Shown here: positions 1 to 12,489 of the stretch, piece after piece | Layout: every line of letters starts with the position of its first letter | How positions within the stretch are numbered: the first letter of the stretch is position 1 | Assembly: GCA_039654915.1 (NCBI GenBank) | Contig: CM077597.1 | Coordinates: 92,940,001-93,004,000, forward strand | Length of the DNA: 64,000 bases | Direction of reading: 5' to 3' | Origin: Aquilaria yunnanensis | Taxonomy: Eukaryota; Streptophyta; Magnoliopsida; Malvales; Thymelaeaceae | Translations under genes and position numbers: made by a program | The notes under the pieces: model-generated | Databases searched by the model: none | What the model was told of the DNA's origin: nothing | Seen by the model: only the letters and a program-made list of their open reading frames with translations

Positions 1-404
1 TGTGTTCGTTGGGTTCTGTAACTTTCTCATGTGACAACCGGGCCTCTGAATTTCAATACACGCACACGGAAATGAAGTCGTTTTGTTTTCCCTAAACTCT
101 ACTTTGGGTGTCAGCATTTTCCCTCTCTTGCCCGAAGAACCCAAACCTGCGGCAAATTCGATTTCCTTTGCTGTTTGCTCACCTCTCACTGTTGTGCTCC
201 TCGCTGCCTCCTTATGGAGCAGACAACAAGCAGCGAGGGATCGACCGCAGATTGGTCAGCCAGCATCGCCCCTCCGATGATCATATCAAGTTCTTCTGGC
301 GCCATGCAGGTCTTGCATCAGCAGGTTAGAACTCACTATTGCTCTCGTAGATCACCGCTCTAAAAAAGTTTGTTACTATTTCAAATACAATTGGATAGAA
401 AATG
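1..404. other. Leading stretch with no assignable gene
   Basis: No recognisable gene. An exon-like stretch on the plus strand (about 213-324) starts with an ATG, reads MEQTTSSEGS and ends VLHQQ just before a possible GT donor at 325. It matches no family I know. It may be another captured exon, given the gene fragments that follow, or chance. Confidence 0.3.
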
Positions 405-803
405 TCACCTGGACAGCTTTGATGAATGGAAGATCAATGATGGAGGGTTGTTGGACTGGATTTCAGAGATTGATTCAAGCAAGCTGAGGCTCTTGAAAGA
501 CTTTCTGATTGTGAGACTGGCAAATGTATTGTTGGTGACCAAATAGAGCGGCCAAGTGCGCCAGATGTAATTGAAACCTGGCGCTGTTATCCGCTTGGCG
601 ATGGCATCTACCGGCTGCTTGCTCAGCCCCTCTGCCACCATGGCCTCAAGTTGCGACACCCAGTTCATGCACACTAGCTTCATGCACTGCCCTTTCTCAT
701 CCGTGATCCGCTGTGAGTCGGTGGATAGAGGGAGAGAGATGGTGGTGGAAGTGAACAAGAGCAGAAGGCATGTGGCAGAGAATGGAATATTGAGCCTTCC
801 CAT
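405..803 (-). pseudogene. GH5 cellulase-like protein, N-terminal fragment
   Basis: The minus-strand frame opens with a signal-peptide-like segment (MGRLNIPFSATCLLLLFTST, residues 1-20). It is followed by the N-terminal pattern of plant glycoside hydrolase family 5 proteins: a segment like DEKGQCMKLVCMNW, then AEGLSKQPVDAIAKRI, then a GFN...TWPLYLVTN stretch around residues 80-95. Known members are secreted and about 500 residues long; here only about 130 remain. Near 445-455 the conserved continuation (PSIIDLPFIKAVQ) lies in another frame, so a 1-nt frameshift breaks the gene before the frame ends at 405. The following GTGACA could be the old donor site. The catalytic barrel, with its acid/base and nucleophile glutamates, is absent. 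It abuts unrelated LEO1 and RPT5 fragments on the other strand, which argues for a captured or shuffled piece. Confidence 0.7.
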
Positions 804-864
804 GTGTAGGAAAATACTCTGAAAATTGTTCTCAATTGAGCATATTTGTGTTGTTTATTTGTAG

Positions 865-1662
865 GATGAAGCTGAGGGGGAATGATCCCTGAAGGTGAAG
901 CTGAAGGGGAGGCACATGGAGAAGCACAAGTGGAGAGCAAAGGTGACTTACATGATCTAGAATCTGATCGTAGAGAAAGTGAGGGTGAAAGAGAGCAAAG
1001 CTCCCTAGAAGTATAAGCTATTCGCTTAGAAAATAATATTGTGCGCTGGAGGGTTGTTAAAAATCCAAATGGAACATCTCTATGTCATGCTCTCTATTTT
1101 CATTCAGTTCTTTTAAGATCCAGTCTATGGTTTCTGATAGAATTTGGGTAATTTGTCAACTAAACATTATGGAGCAATGCTCATTTGCTTTCTATTTTTG
1201 TTTGCCCCCTGGACAAGTGACTTGAAAATATTTTGGTGTCATTACCCTACCAATCATCGCGGGGTGCTTTTTTTTCTTTCTTTGGGACCCCAGTTAGAAA
1301 CTAAGAAGTGCAATTTTAGCAGTTACTTTTGTTGGATGCATTTAATTGACAGTGAGGCAGTAGACCGTTAAAAATTCTAAAGTTTTTGTAAGCCATTTTG
1401 TTTATAGACTGTTTATAGCTGGGCATCAATAATAATTGATGGTTTTGTCTGTTTATTATCTGTTTGTTTATCCAGCTATTTCTTTATTCTCTCATCTTGG
1501 TCAAACTATGTCCCTTTTGTTGACTTACAGTATGAAAGCAGTGCAAGCTTTGTTAGATGGTCAGATGGCAGTTTGCAGTTACTGATTGGGAATGAAGTTC
1601 TTGACATATCTGTGCAAGATGCACATCATGATCAAGTGCACCTTTTTCTCCGGCATGGGAAG
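865..1662 (+). pseudogene. VIP4: LEO1/VIP4 (PAF1 complex subunit) gene fragment
   Basis: Two blocks match plant LEO1, a nuclear subunit of the RNA polymerase II-associated PAF1 complex. Block 1 (865-1080) follows a TTTGTAG acceptor and encodes the acidic region (EGEAEGEAHGEAQVESKGD, then ESEGEREQSS). After a TAA at 1014-1016 it resumes in the same frame with IRLENNIVRWRVVKNPNGT. Block 2 (1531-1662) follows a TTACAG acceptor and encodes the conserved core FVRWSDGSLQLLIGNEVLDI followed by HLFLRHGK, ending at a GT donor. The long segment that normally separates the acidic region from the core is missing, a frameshift lies between 865 and 891, and the C-terminal half is not found downstream. An exon-like piece at 1843-1903 does not resemble the next LEO1 exon. 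This is a non-functional fragment. Confidence 0.8.
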
Positions 1663-2002
1663 GTTTTTGTGTGGTTTAAGTTCTATGGATGGGTTTTTGT
1701 TGTCTTGTTTTCCTATTTATATAAACAATATGATTGGGATGACATTGAGGAATTTTCCTGGTTTTGTAGTAGAAGTATTAAATTTGTGTCTTTATTCACT
1801 CTATCTTGTGTGTTATTTTGTTGTTTTTTCTTCTTTCTGCAGAAGGCACTATCGAGCAATGGGGGTAAAGTTTGCTGGTTTGGCCAGTTGTCAGCGTCAC
1901 TGAGGTGAGAATCATATTCTTTCCTTTCTTGTTTCTGCCTTCTCTTTTTCATTTAATCTCATATATATTATCTGTGTGTCTCTGTATGTATATATATATA
2001 TA

Positions 2003-2146
2003 TTAAACGGTTGATCACAATGTGGTCTCAAAAGAGAAGATCATTAATGGGTTAATATATATATATATATATATATTATCTGTGTGTCTGTGTATTTATA
2101 TATTATGTGTGTGTCTTTTGAGACCACATTGTGATCAACCGTTTAA
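2003..2146. repeat. Perfect 33-bp inverted repeat with 78-bp loop
   Basis: Positions 2003-2035 are the exact reverse complement of 2114-2146. The loop holds a TA microsatellite and a TATCTGTGTGTCT motif that also occurs just outside the left arm (about 1969-1981). The arms begin TTAAACGGTTGATCACAATG. It could be a young MITE or a foldback. No transposon family was recognised. Confidence 0.85.
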
Positions 2147-2149
2147 TTG

Positions 2150-4308
2150 TTGGCTAAACACATAACAGGTTTAAGTTCTATGCTGTCTTTGTTGGGGGTC
2201 ACACTTTTGTGCACTGATCTAACCAATCTCAAGTTATTTTGTTTGGATCTTCACATTGTTTTAGTTTGCTACTTTGCTTTTCACCCTGCCTTTAATCCAT
2301 GACTTTATTTTTGGTATATGTGATCTTATGCTTCATACAGTATCGCTAAGTGTCTGCTTGCTATTTCTCATGTTTGTCCACCTCTGTCTTAGTCATGTTT
2401 GAAACTCCTTTTGGCTAAATCATATCTACACGTTTGGGTCTCTGTTTACTATATGTGTTGCATTCCATCATAGGTCGGTGATAGGTATAGATAGAGAATT
2501 TTCTTGGTTTGAGATCTTTTTGGCCTCTTGAATATGGGGAGAGCAAAGAACGGCTAGAAGTTTTTGGTTTCAAAAATATGTATCCAGATGATTGATTTTC
2601 ATCTGTTCTAAACATGGAATCCTTTTTTGAATTCATTTGTTTTAAATTAGAGATGTGTAAAGTTTATATTCTATTTATTGAATACTTTTTATTTGGTTGA
2701 TTATGGTTCTGATGTAGGCGTTGTTAGAGAGAGCCAATTTAGATTTTGACTGAGGGGAGTAAGTGAACAGGAAGTTGTCAATCGTAGTAGGGACCATATC
2801 CGCCACTATTTGGTCATTCTTTTTCTCCTCTGGAGTGTTAGTATGAAGCATGGATTATTTGTAGTGGTTTCTTTCGGGATTATAATTGATTCCTCCCCAA
2901 TCTCCAGGTGTTAGATATTATTGATATTTTCTAAGTCTGTAACTAGCTTTTATTCACTATGTTCTCAGAAGTATATTTTTCCCAACCCTGGACCAACTAG
3001 AATGGCCAGAACAGGCTCCTAGGTTATACAGGTTTCTACTGTGAAATGATTATGTTTTCCTGATTCTTCATCTTCTACTGTTTTCTGTACCAAAAAAAAA
3101 AAAATTGCAGCACGTGGCTGAATCATTCTCAGTATATTAGAATATCACCTCTTTCATTTTCTGAACAGAGCTTTGGGCACGATCCCACTGTAGAAATGAG
3201 CTCTTCATCTCACAGGTAACAACTTAATCCATGCCTTTGTGCGTTCAATAAATTGGTTAGCTAAGCTTATTAGGTTAACTTTTTGTGAACATCAAGCAAA
3301 TCAAACCGAGAGGGAGAAGCTGCAAAAATAGTGACTAAGGGAGCAAGAGCAGATCAAGGGCAATACTCTTACAACCTATATTTCCTGATGTGGATGTACC
3401 ACAAACTACCAGTTCTATTTTTTTTTTTAAAAAAAAAATATTTTTTCCTTCTTTTTGTGTACCTGATGAACATATTGAAATTACTTGTGGTTACCAGGAT
3501 GAGACAAGTCACAAACAAGTTATCCAGGTTTGTGAAAGCCTTCCCTTTCTGTGATTCTGCTTCATCTTCTATTTTTTCTTAGTCGATGATCTGTTTATCT
3601 ATCGATGATCTAATTGATGGGTCTTAAATTCCTGATTAAGTTTTTCTTTTTGTTTCCTTATGTCACTATCAATTCATTGTATGAAGCGGTAAGCTTTTCA
3701 TTTTAGCCGTTTATGAAGCCTATTAATTGATGAGTAATCTTACGTAGGGTGCTTACGTGATAGTGATGTGATCATGTTTGCTGAATATATGTTCAAGTGT
3801 GCAAATACTTATAAGAAGCTATGAGAAAAAAGCCAAACAGTTGTTGTGACTCTGTCCTAATGGTGGGAGAGATTGCTACCTCACTCATTATTTTCCTACA
3901 AGATATGTAATTGAAATCTTAGATGAAGGCTCTGATTGAGAATAATAAATCCATTAAGTAAAACATCTTGAGAATTAGTTATAATCAGTTCACTGACCGT
4001 TTGGACCGTATCTGTACTTTTTCTTATGCTTTCCGCTCATGATCCAAAGTTTGATATGTTCTGTTGGCATAAGGGCTCATGCATCTGTAAGACTGTTTAT
4101 ATTCTAAAACAACCAGAGTTATTGCTGTTTGTTTTTCCCTGCTTACGAACCACCCTCATGTATCCATGAGTTGCTTGGATACTTGAAAATGAGAAATCTA
4201 TATTTTTAGATTTCTGATTGGTTTTATGTTTTTCAAAACCTAGCTTCCTCTGCATGGGAAAATAACTGATCCATACCTGTTTCAATTTGTTAATACCATA
4301 TATTGTAG
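2150..4308. other. Intron-like, gene-poor stretch
   Basis: AT-rich with T-tracts and several splice-like junctions, such as an exon-like piece at 3168-3219 ending in CAG before GTAACA. A frame around 3318-3370 reads AAKIVTKGARADQGQYSYN but was not assigned to a family. The rest resembles intron or intergenic sequence between the LEO1 and RPT5 fragments. Confidence 0.4.
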
Positions 4309-4921
4309 GTAATTGCAGCAGCCAATCATGTTGGTATTCTAGATCCTGACATTATGAGTTCTGGCTGATTGGATCACAAGATTGTGTTTCCACATCCTAG
4401 TGAAGAAGCAAGGGCTCAGATTTTGCTGGTATCTCCTACTTATTCCTTTCGGTTGTTGATCTGATATACATACTACTGCACACATTCCAAAGTTTGATCA
4501 TAGTGTACTCATTCGTATGCATATTTTGGTAAATTGAACAGATCCACTCAAGGAAGATGAATGTTCACCTGGATGTGAATTTCAAAGAACTTGCTCAAAG
4601 AACCGACGATTTCAATGGTGCACAATGGAAAATATGTTTGTGTTGAGGCTGGTGTGGTGGCTCTTGGACGTGGTGCAGCCGAGGTGCTCTTCCTCACCAA
4701 TTATATAAAAACCTTGATGAAATATGTGTCTTTGGATTTCAAATGTACGTATTTGTCATTGAAGTTTCCAAATGCAACATATAACTGCCTAGATAGTTGT
4801 CAGCTGATCATGCTAATTCCCTCTGGTGCTAAAATTTTGCACGGTGCATTTGTAGGTTAACCATGAGGATTTCAATGAAATTGTGATTGAAGTTCAGGCT
4901 AAGAAGAAAGCAAATGCTTAA
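4309..4921 (+). pseudogene. RPT5: 26S proteasome ATPase RPT5, last three exons
   Basis: Three splice-bounded exons match the C-terminus of RPT5, an AAA-ATPase of the 19S proteasome base. Exon A (4309-4428) encodes VIAAANHVGILDPDIMSSG, then TGA (4366-4368), then LDHKIVFPHPSEEARAQILL. Exon B (4542-4683) encodes [19 protein letters not shown] and then RTDDFNGAQ, with a 1-nt shift near 4625-4632 after which [17 protein letters not shown] continues. Exon C (4856-4921) encodes VNHEDFNEIVIEVQAKKKANA and a stop. The premature TGA falls in the SGRLDRK box, at an arginine of the second region of homology. Functional RPT5 ends in an HbYX-type tail that docks on the 20S core; this copy ends ANA. The N-terminal coiled coil, OB fold and Walker motifs are absent. 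Confidence 0.85.
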
Positions 4922-7900
4922 CTGCTTTGCTTAGCTGGCCGGAAGCAATTCATTGTGCCTGTGAAATTCAGTCTTTTTCCTTGTATAACCTAGATGGTTA
5001 CAAAGTGTATGTAGAATTGCTTTATAGAATAAAATTCAGGATATGACTAGAAAAGTAGATGTTCCCTGTATTGTTTGTGAGGTGAACCGTAAGCTTTGCT
5101 TGGTAAGGAAGATGAACACGAGGAATGAAAATATGCAATTCAATAGTTGTTCTCAAAAGTAGATGAGCTCCATACAATTTTATAATCTCTTTATTCTTTG
5201 AAGGTCATTCCATACTTCTCCACTTAAAATTGGATACTTGGTATCGTTTTAAGTGTATGGTAGAGAACTTGAAAGAAAAGGGAACAAACAGCATTCATAG
5301 CATGTTCATGCAAAAGCTACGAGGAAATGTCACAAAACAAATTGATGTCCAAACAATTTGGAGTTGAGACTTCACTTGGCTAGTGAAGAGCTCTTGCGTT
5401 AAAATCAGCGTCTTTGGGGTCAAGTTCCAGCTTCACTAGGAGGGAAAAATTATAGAGGAAGGGAGAACTACTGTAGTGTACGTAATGTAGCCGAACTTAA
5501 GCTTTTGAGTCAAGCAAACAAAAAAGTATTGATGTGACTTTAGTGCGACAAATGTTATGTCAAGAATCTATACTGTTTAGGATAGAGAAAAAGGTTGGGG
5601 ACTAAATATGAAATAGTATAAGTTTTTTTAGGGAAAATTCGTCTATAAAATGACAAAGTCTAACTTAGCTTCGGCTTTTGAATATACAGTGAGTAAGAAT
5701 GGCCTTTCAAATTTTAATTGCTTTCATCTTTGTCTAATCTAAACTAACGGACATTGTGACCTCACAGGCCACAGAAAAGTAAATGTTTTAAATCAATAGG
5801 ACACACACACACACACAAATAACAAAAAAAAAAAAAAATATCATTATGCTTCATTCAAACAATTCATGTATTATTATATACTAACAGTTAAATCACCATT
5901 CATATTATACTTTCTACGTATCTCATAAATCATGTCAAGTCCAATATAGGCCTAATCAATTGTCCTTATTTTTTTTAATTATTAAAAAAATAGATCAATA
6001 TTCATTGCAACATTATTATATAGTTGATATTTCTACGTTTTCATGTATACCATTAAAAATTACATAGCAATTTGCTCTAAATAAAGAAAAAGTCTATCCA
6101 TTTATATCTAAATTAATTGCTTTACAATATCATAGATGTCTGTTATGCAAGAATCATCATAACAAAACCATAATCTTGTTCACAACAATAAAATTTTATT
6201 TCTAGATGGTCTTATTAAAATGTCGAGACCTATGGAAACGAGAGCATAGAGAAAATACTTTGGAGTCTGAGATGCAACATTATTGATTCCAACAACAACA
6301 CGCATGTAAATCAAAATGAGAAAGTTGCTAACAATTTTCATTTGGTCAAGTTTTCAGGGCATTAGTTAGATATTTGTTTTAGGTTTTATATTAAGGGTAA
6401 TTGTTAACTTTGAAAATTCAAGTTACAAAAATTAATTATATTCATTATAATTTAAATTAAAATATTTTACTGAGAAATTAATAAATTTAATAATTTTATG
6501 ACATCTGTACAATATAATATTGGAAAATTTGTTAATTAATAAATCTAATAATTAATAAATTTTAGCATAATGGATAAATTTATGAGCCATACTCAATATG
6601 ATGTTGAAAGAAAATGTTACTTCTTAGATTGTTGGTTTTATTGTAGATTTTTATAATAATATTTCTAAAACATTTGAACGTATACAATTTTTTAAAACTC
6701 AATATAATTTGGAATAATGTGGCAATGCCAGACATGTAAGCTAGTTGAGTCTTAATTTCAAATAACCGAAGGGTAGTGGGTTTTTGTGGGTAGCAATTCC
6801 AACTTCTTGATGGCTTTAGAGCAAATTCATTTTAACTTAAATAAATTTAACCCAAAATAACTTATTTTTTTTTCATGTCTTTTTTTTTCCAAAACCAATT
6901 TTATTTTAAATGTAACATTATGTAGATGTAGTAATTTATTTGAAAATAAATTTTTATGATGTCATTAAATTTTTATGAATTTTTATTTTTTAAGAATTAA
7001 AAAAGTTCATAAAGATTTAATAAGATTATAAAAATTATATTTTAAATGAATTATTTTACCTACATAATATTAGCTTTTGGATGAAATTAGTTCAGGGAAA
7101 AAATATGTAAAAAAAAAAGCATTATGGATTAAGATAAAATTATTGAATATAACATATTACTGCTTTCACCATTAACAAAAAGCTAGAAGTTTGAAAAGCC
7201 TTTATGTTTTAAAAAATTATATGTGGAGACTGAATGTTATTCTTGTCCAACATTTTTCTTGCCATAACTTATTCAAATAGCTTTTGCAAAACTATGGGGC
7301 CTGCAGGAAGCTCATCGATTTGGTTTGTCATCAATTATTATTGAATCGGAATATTTTTCCATTTTAATTTTAGAACTAAATAAGGGGATTTCTCCATCAC
7401 TGTTCTATTTTGGGGATCTGTTGGGTTTTCTTTTTTTCATTAAGCATGTGTGTAATAGGGTGGGTTACATTATAGCTAGGAGGGGCCTTATGCCAAAGTC
7501 CAAAACTAGTCAACAAAATACCTACCTACATCACATGAGCTATTTCTTGGAAAATGATAAGTACTAGGTGCTTATGCTTTAGAACTTAAGCGTATATATC
7601 CACAAAAAGTTTCTCACATTTCTCGCATATGGGATATAGGGTGTTACTCCTTAGCAAGTCTTTTTCTAAATTATTTGCCTGATGTCTTGAAGTTCGATTA
7701 CTCGAAATGTATTCCTTTCATCAAAAACTTGTTCAAATAGGTCCATTTATCTATGAAAAATTATTTTCCTTGTATGACTTGTTTAGGATTAAAGGAAATA
7801 ATTGTTGGTTACAGAAACTTGATATAATATCAAAAAAATACTAATATTATTTGTTTAGGTCTAACTAGTTTTAATACCTGGCATTGCCTCGGTACCAAAT

Positions 7901-8460
7901 TGTGGGGAAAATATGGTTAAATTTAAAATATGAAGTGTATGGATATAAAATAAAAATAAAAATAAAAATTTAAAAACTGAGTATTATAATGAGAAAAAAA
8001 AGCTAGAAATAATAAATAATGTAATGGCAATTTTAAATAAAAAAAATATGTAAAAATGTTATTCACCAACACGAATACTTTATAAGTAAAATAAAGTGGT
8101 AGTAATATGTGTTATGATAGTGTATGCAATAGTTTAAATAAAAATATATGATTATACAACCAATAATCATGTGTTATTAGGTAAATTATTAAGAATTCAT
8201 ATTCCAGAATGAATAAAAAATTCTACTAATATTGCATATTATTTTAATTTTTATATAGTTCGTAGTAGTAATAGAGCATAAATTAGATAGGAAATTATAG
8301 AATGTCTAGATTAAGATAATTATGTAGGACATTACAAAAAAAGTTTAACAGTTAACAAATCTCTGAGTATATTTTAGATGTTAGCATATGGTGATGTAAA
8401 ATTTTATTTTTATACACTGTTTACAAATTTTTTTGATTGAAGAGTGAGAAGAATATATAT
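4922..8460. other. AT-rich intergenic region
   Basis: No gene recognised. It contains a short (AC)n tract near 5803-5817, long A/T tracts, and one diverged copy of the TRIM terminal repeat that recurs around 41-53 kb (separate entry). Confidence 0.6.
7488..7650 (-). mobile_element. Diverged TRIM terminal-repeat copy (solo)
   Basis: It has the landmarks of the roughly 165-bp TRIM terminal repeat seen at 49237-49401: 'agtcaacaaaatacctacc', 'catcacatgagctat', 'taagtactaggtgctta', 'atatatccaca' and a terminal 'gggatatagggtgttac'. No partner repeat or target duplication was found. Orientation follows the complete TRIM elements. Confidence 0.6.
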
Positions 8461-9343
8461 GTAAGAAAGACAAATTTACTATAGTGTATCAGGCTACTAA
8501 AATATGTACGAAAAATATAAGAAAAATAAAAAAGAATATGAGTATTTTAAGTATTAGTTTTAATAACATAGTCCTAGCTCTCTAGCATTGCCAAGGAACA
8601 CTGAACCTAGTTGCACTCCCCTAAACTGTTAATTGTATCTTGTATTTCTATAAGTCTTGAGAAACAAGTAAGTTCCCCCACATACTTTAGAACATCTTAT
8701 TAAAAGAAGGAACATAGCTACATTAAGGTGTTCAAAACGTATGTTTTGGTATAAGTTAAATCAAATATAAGACTAAGTATAATTGGCCTAACTTGCCCCT
8801 ACTAATGGAGATGATAAAAATAAATGTACTGTTCCTACCCCACCTGAACCCAACCACTTGAACTCGATCTTACGCGCAAAGCTTTGGAAAGGTTATGGGT
8901 TAAACCATTTTACTTGAAAATGTAAGAAAACAGATTTATTGTGGAGTACCAAGCTACTGAAATTTGTATGGGAAATATAAGAAAAATAAAAAATTAGTAT
9001 GAGTATTTTAGGTATTAGTTCCAAAAACATAGTTTTTACCCTTTAGCGCAGCTACTGCCAAGGGACATGGGTCCAATTATCACTTCCCCTAATTGTCAAT
9101 TTTGTCTCATATGCCCTCCAGGTTATGAGAAACTGGCATGTTTTCCCTTATATTTTACATAATAAAAGAAACATAACCACATTAAGACTTCAAATGGTAG
9201 GTTTTGGCATAGGATAAATCAAATACCACTATAAAATAAAGTATAAGTGCTGAGCTTGCCCCCTAACCTTCCTAAACCAGGCCACTATAACTTGACCAAA
9301 CCGTCAAAGCTTTGAGGAGGTTATAGGTTTAACTAATTCTACT
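8461..9343. repeat. Diverged tandem duplication, two units of about 440 bp
   Basis: Unit 1 (8461-8920) and unit 2 (about 8921-9343) share collinear blocks: 'gtaagaaa', 'aaatataagaaaaataaaaaa', 'gagtattttaagtattagt', 'acatagctacattaag' and an 'aaagcttt...gaggttat.ggtt' end. Many substitutions and small indels separate them, so it is an old head-to-tail duplication. No coding potential. Confidence 0.75.
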
Positions 9344-12300
9344 GTATCCTAGCCCTCATAAATTAGTATATTTATTTTTTAAAAATTTTTTATCTCAAAA
9401 TAAAGTCATAATCTAGTGTAAATCTTTTTATGTTACTTTATTTTATACATTTTTGTTTATCAATTATTTGTAGACATACATATTTTTTAAAACATAAATA
9501 AAATATATAGATAAAAAGACATTTTATGTGTCTGTGTGTGTACCCCAGATGGATAAGCGTGTATTACCTGCCTATTAGTGGGAGCTGGGTATGAATTCAG
9601 TTACATGTTGAGATGGTTTGGATTTAGCGATACCCTTCCTGAACCTCCCTATTCACATTTTTATCTATGAGAAAGACTCATTACCATGATCGGCCTCATC
9701 CACCCCCTCAACAAGTACTAAAAAAACTTTCTACCAAAATAAATACATTCTTTATATCAAAAGATTTGTAGTCTAATAAAAATGTTGTTATTTTTTTCAA
9801 AGAAAAAATGTTTATTACTTTTCAAGATGATTCTTTAAAAAATCAATTATCTGTTACATATGCTAGGGTTCTAGTCGAGTTGAGCTGAGCCAAGCCAAGC
9901 TCGAACACCCTTAGCTTGAGTTTGATTGAAGTTTTTCATAAAAATCACAATATGATAGTAATAATATATTAGGTGAATCCCAACTATTGGACAATTTCTA
10001 TTTCAAAAAGTTGATAATTATAACAATTAATAGGCACATAAATAAATAAAGGGGAAGTTGATTTCAAATTCTATGGCTAAGAGTACAAATACCTAGCTAG
10101 GCATTGAGTATTAATAAAAAAGTTGTAAACAATAATTTTTATAGTAAAATTAATCTAATATAGATCATTATAATTAATAAATAGAAATAAAAAGATTTGA
10201 CCTATTCACTAAAGAAAATGACTTAACCTAAAAAATTTAACCTGGCCTTAATTTTTTTATTACAATTTATGTTCGAGCATATTCCAGATATAAAATTATC
10301 ATAAATTAATTAACCCTTAGTATAGTGCTAGCTTATTTCTTTAATTATTATTTTTTTAGAAAAAAACTTTTAAAGAAAAAATAATAAATTTCAAGTTAAC
10401 ATAAAAAGGCTCCAATTGAGTGTCATGTATATTTTTGGTGAATAAACATGATTGAGTGATGAAAATAATAGGAACACCATTTAATGTAAAATATATTTAT
10501 AAATTTAAAATGAAAAATACAATAACAATTGAAAAAATAGAAGATAACAAAAAATTTTAAGAGTAACCTACCACACCACAAAAAAATATTAAAATATTGA
10601 ATGAAAAGAAAAAAATGGAACAAAAACATGTCCAGTATTGTCTATTAGTTTATATTTTGTTTTTAATATGTACTTATATATGTGAGAAATATTACAATAG
10701 GAATGAAAAAGTCTAAGATGTAATAAATATAATAATATTAACACAAATCATAATGGAGTTTACTTTTTTGTATAATGCATAGTTGACCAAACCAATTTAA
10801 AACAAGAAAAATGCGAGCGTTAATTTGATGTGTTGGTTTAACAAAAAAAAAAGCTGAATTTTGAAAATCATGCAAGAATTTTGTATTGAATTCAAACCTT
10901 TATGATTGAATAAAAAAGTAATGCCTTGCACCATTGAGAATAATAAAACTATTTTTGATAAGTGTTAAAATTTTCTATATTTTTCTGAAATGAATTAAAT
11001 GTTAATAAACGTCAATTGATTTTATTTTGGAAACAATTAACGTTGACATTCCCTGATTCAAATTTACAATTATTTAAAAAATTAATTGTTTTCATTTTAT
11101 GGAAATAGGTGCTAATGGATGTGATCTTTTTATTTTAGATAACAAAATGTTTCCTCACGAAAAAATCATTCTTGTTACGTAAAATATGTTACCTATTAAA
11201 TTTTTATAATATAGAAGTGGAATGAATGTTTTATAATAAATATTAAAATTTATGATATTTTTGTCAAAATTAATCTTTACTAATTGCATTATACAAATAG
11301 GATTTTGAAGAGCTTTCCTTTTTGTGTGAAATTAATATACTAATTTATCTGAGAAAATATGCCACAAGTATTTATTTTAAATATGTTAGTTTGTGAGAGA
11401 TTGTGAGGAAGGCAAAGGAATAATGAAAATTTTGTTTCCAAAAGCATTAAGATGGATATTTTTGGTACCAAAATTATAAAATCATGATACTGATTAGTAA
11501 AAGAAAAAGTATACAAGAAAAATGCCTTTTACAGTGACAACATGACCATTATACTTTTATGGGCTTTGTATAATTATATTTATTATAGGTTAAACTTACT
11601 AAATAGTGTAATTACAGTAATAATAATTTATGAGTTTACAAAATAAAAATGACATACTTAGAAGATGTAAAAAATGGAAAAGTAACATATTATCAAATAT
11701 AAATAAGAAATTAACATATAGCTATTATACAACATAGAGTTTTTATTCTTCTTTCTTATCCCCCATCAACTCATCTCCATATTTCTATCTCGTCTTTATA
11801 TCTTCAATAACATAGCTTTCAAGTTTGTCATTTGTTATAAAAGTGGTGAAAATCAATATTTTTTAAAGGAAGATTCAATAATATAGTTAAAATTTAGTTA
11901 GAATTGCAATTTAAAAGACAAAATTTCATAATTTGAATCTTAAAAATAAATAAAATGAGAATTTCTTAGGACTGATATATCACTACATAATAATATTGTG
12001 TTAATCAAAATAGATTTCCAAAAAGAAAGAATACACAAACACACATGCACTATGAAAACAAAATGTTATTCAATTGATTATTATACGTATATAGTACCTA
12101 TAACAAATTGCTCTTAGATTAATTTCATCTTTTATTCTTGAAATATTAATATCCAACATTTATCTTGCTAGTTGACCAAAAGGTGTGGTTTAACACTTAG
12201 TAATTGGATTTTTCTCTTACAAAAAAAAAAAACATTAGAATTTTTTAATCTTTCAATTGCCACGTTTATTGATCTGGTTACACAAAATTTCCTTTCATTG

Positions 12301-12489
12301 ATAGTATTTATTGGTCTCATATAAATATTTATGGTCTCATATGAACAATGGGCAAGCTTATAAACTTTTGATGACATATAATGGATAAAATGGAAAGATT
12401 GTAAAACTTCAATGGCAAAATCAACAGAAATAAAAAAATAAGGAGCTAATTAGTTACAAGAAAAAACTTAAGAGTCAAAAAGGCCATTT
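9344..12489. other. AT-rich intergenic region
   Basis: No gene or element with defined ends recognised. Near 9880-9905 there is a G/C-richer stretch with repeated GAGCT/AAGCC motifs of the sort found in old transposon ends, too degraded to classify. Confidence 0.5.
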
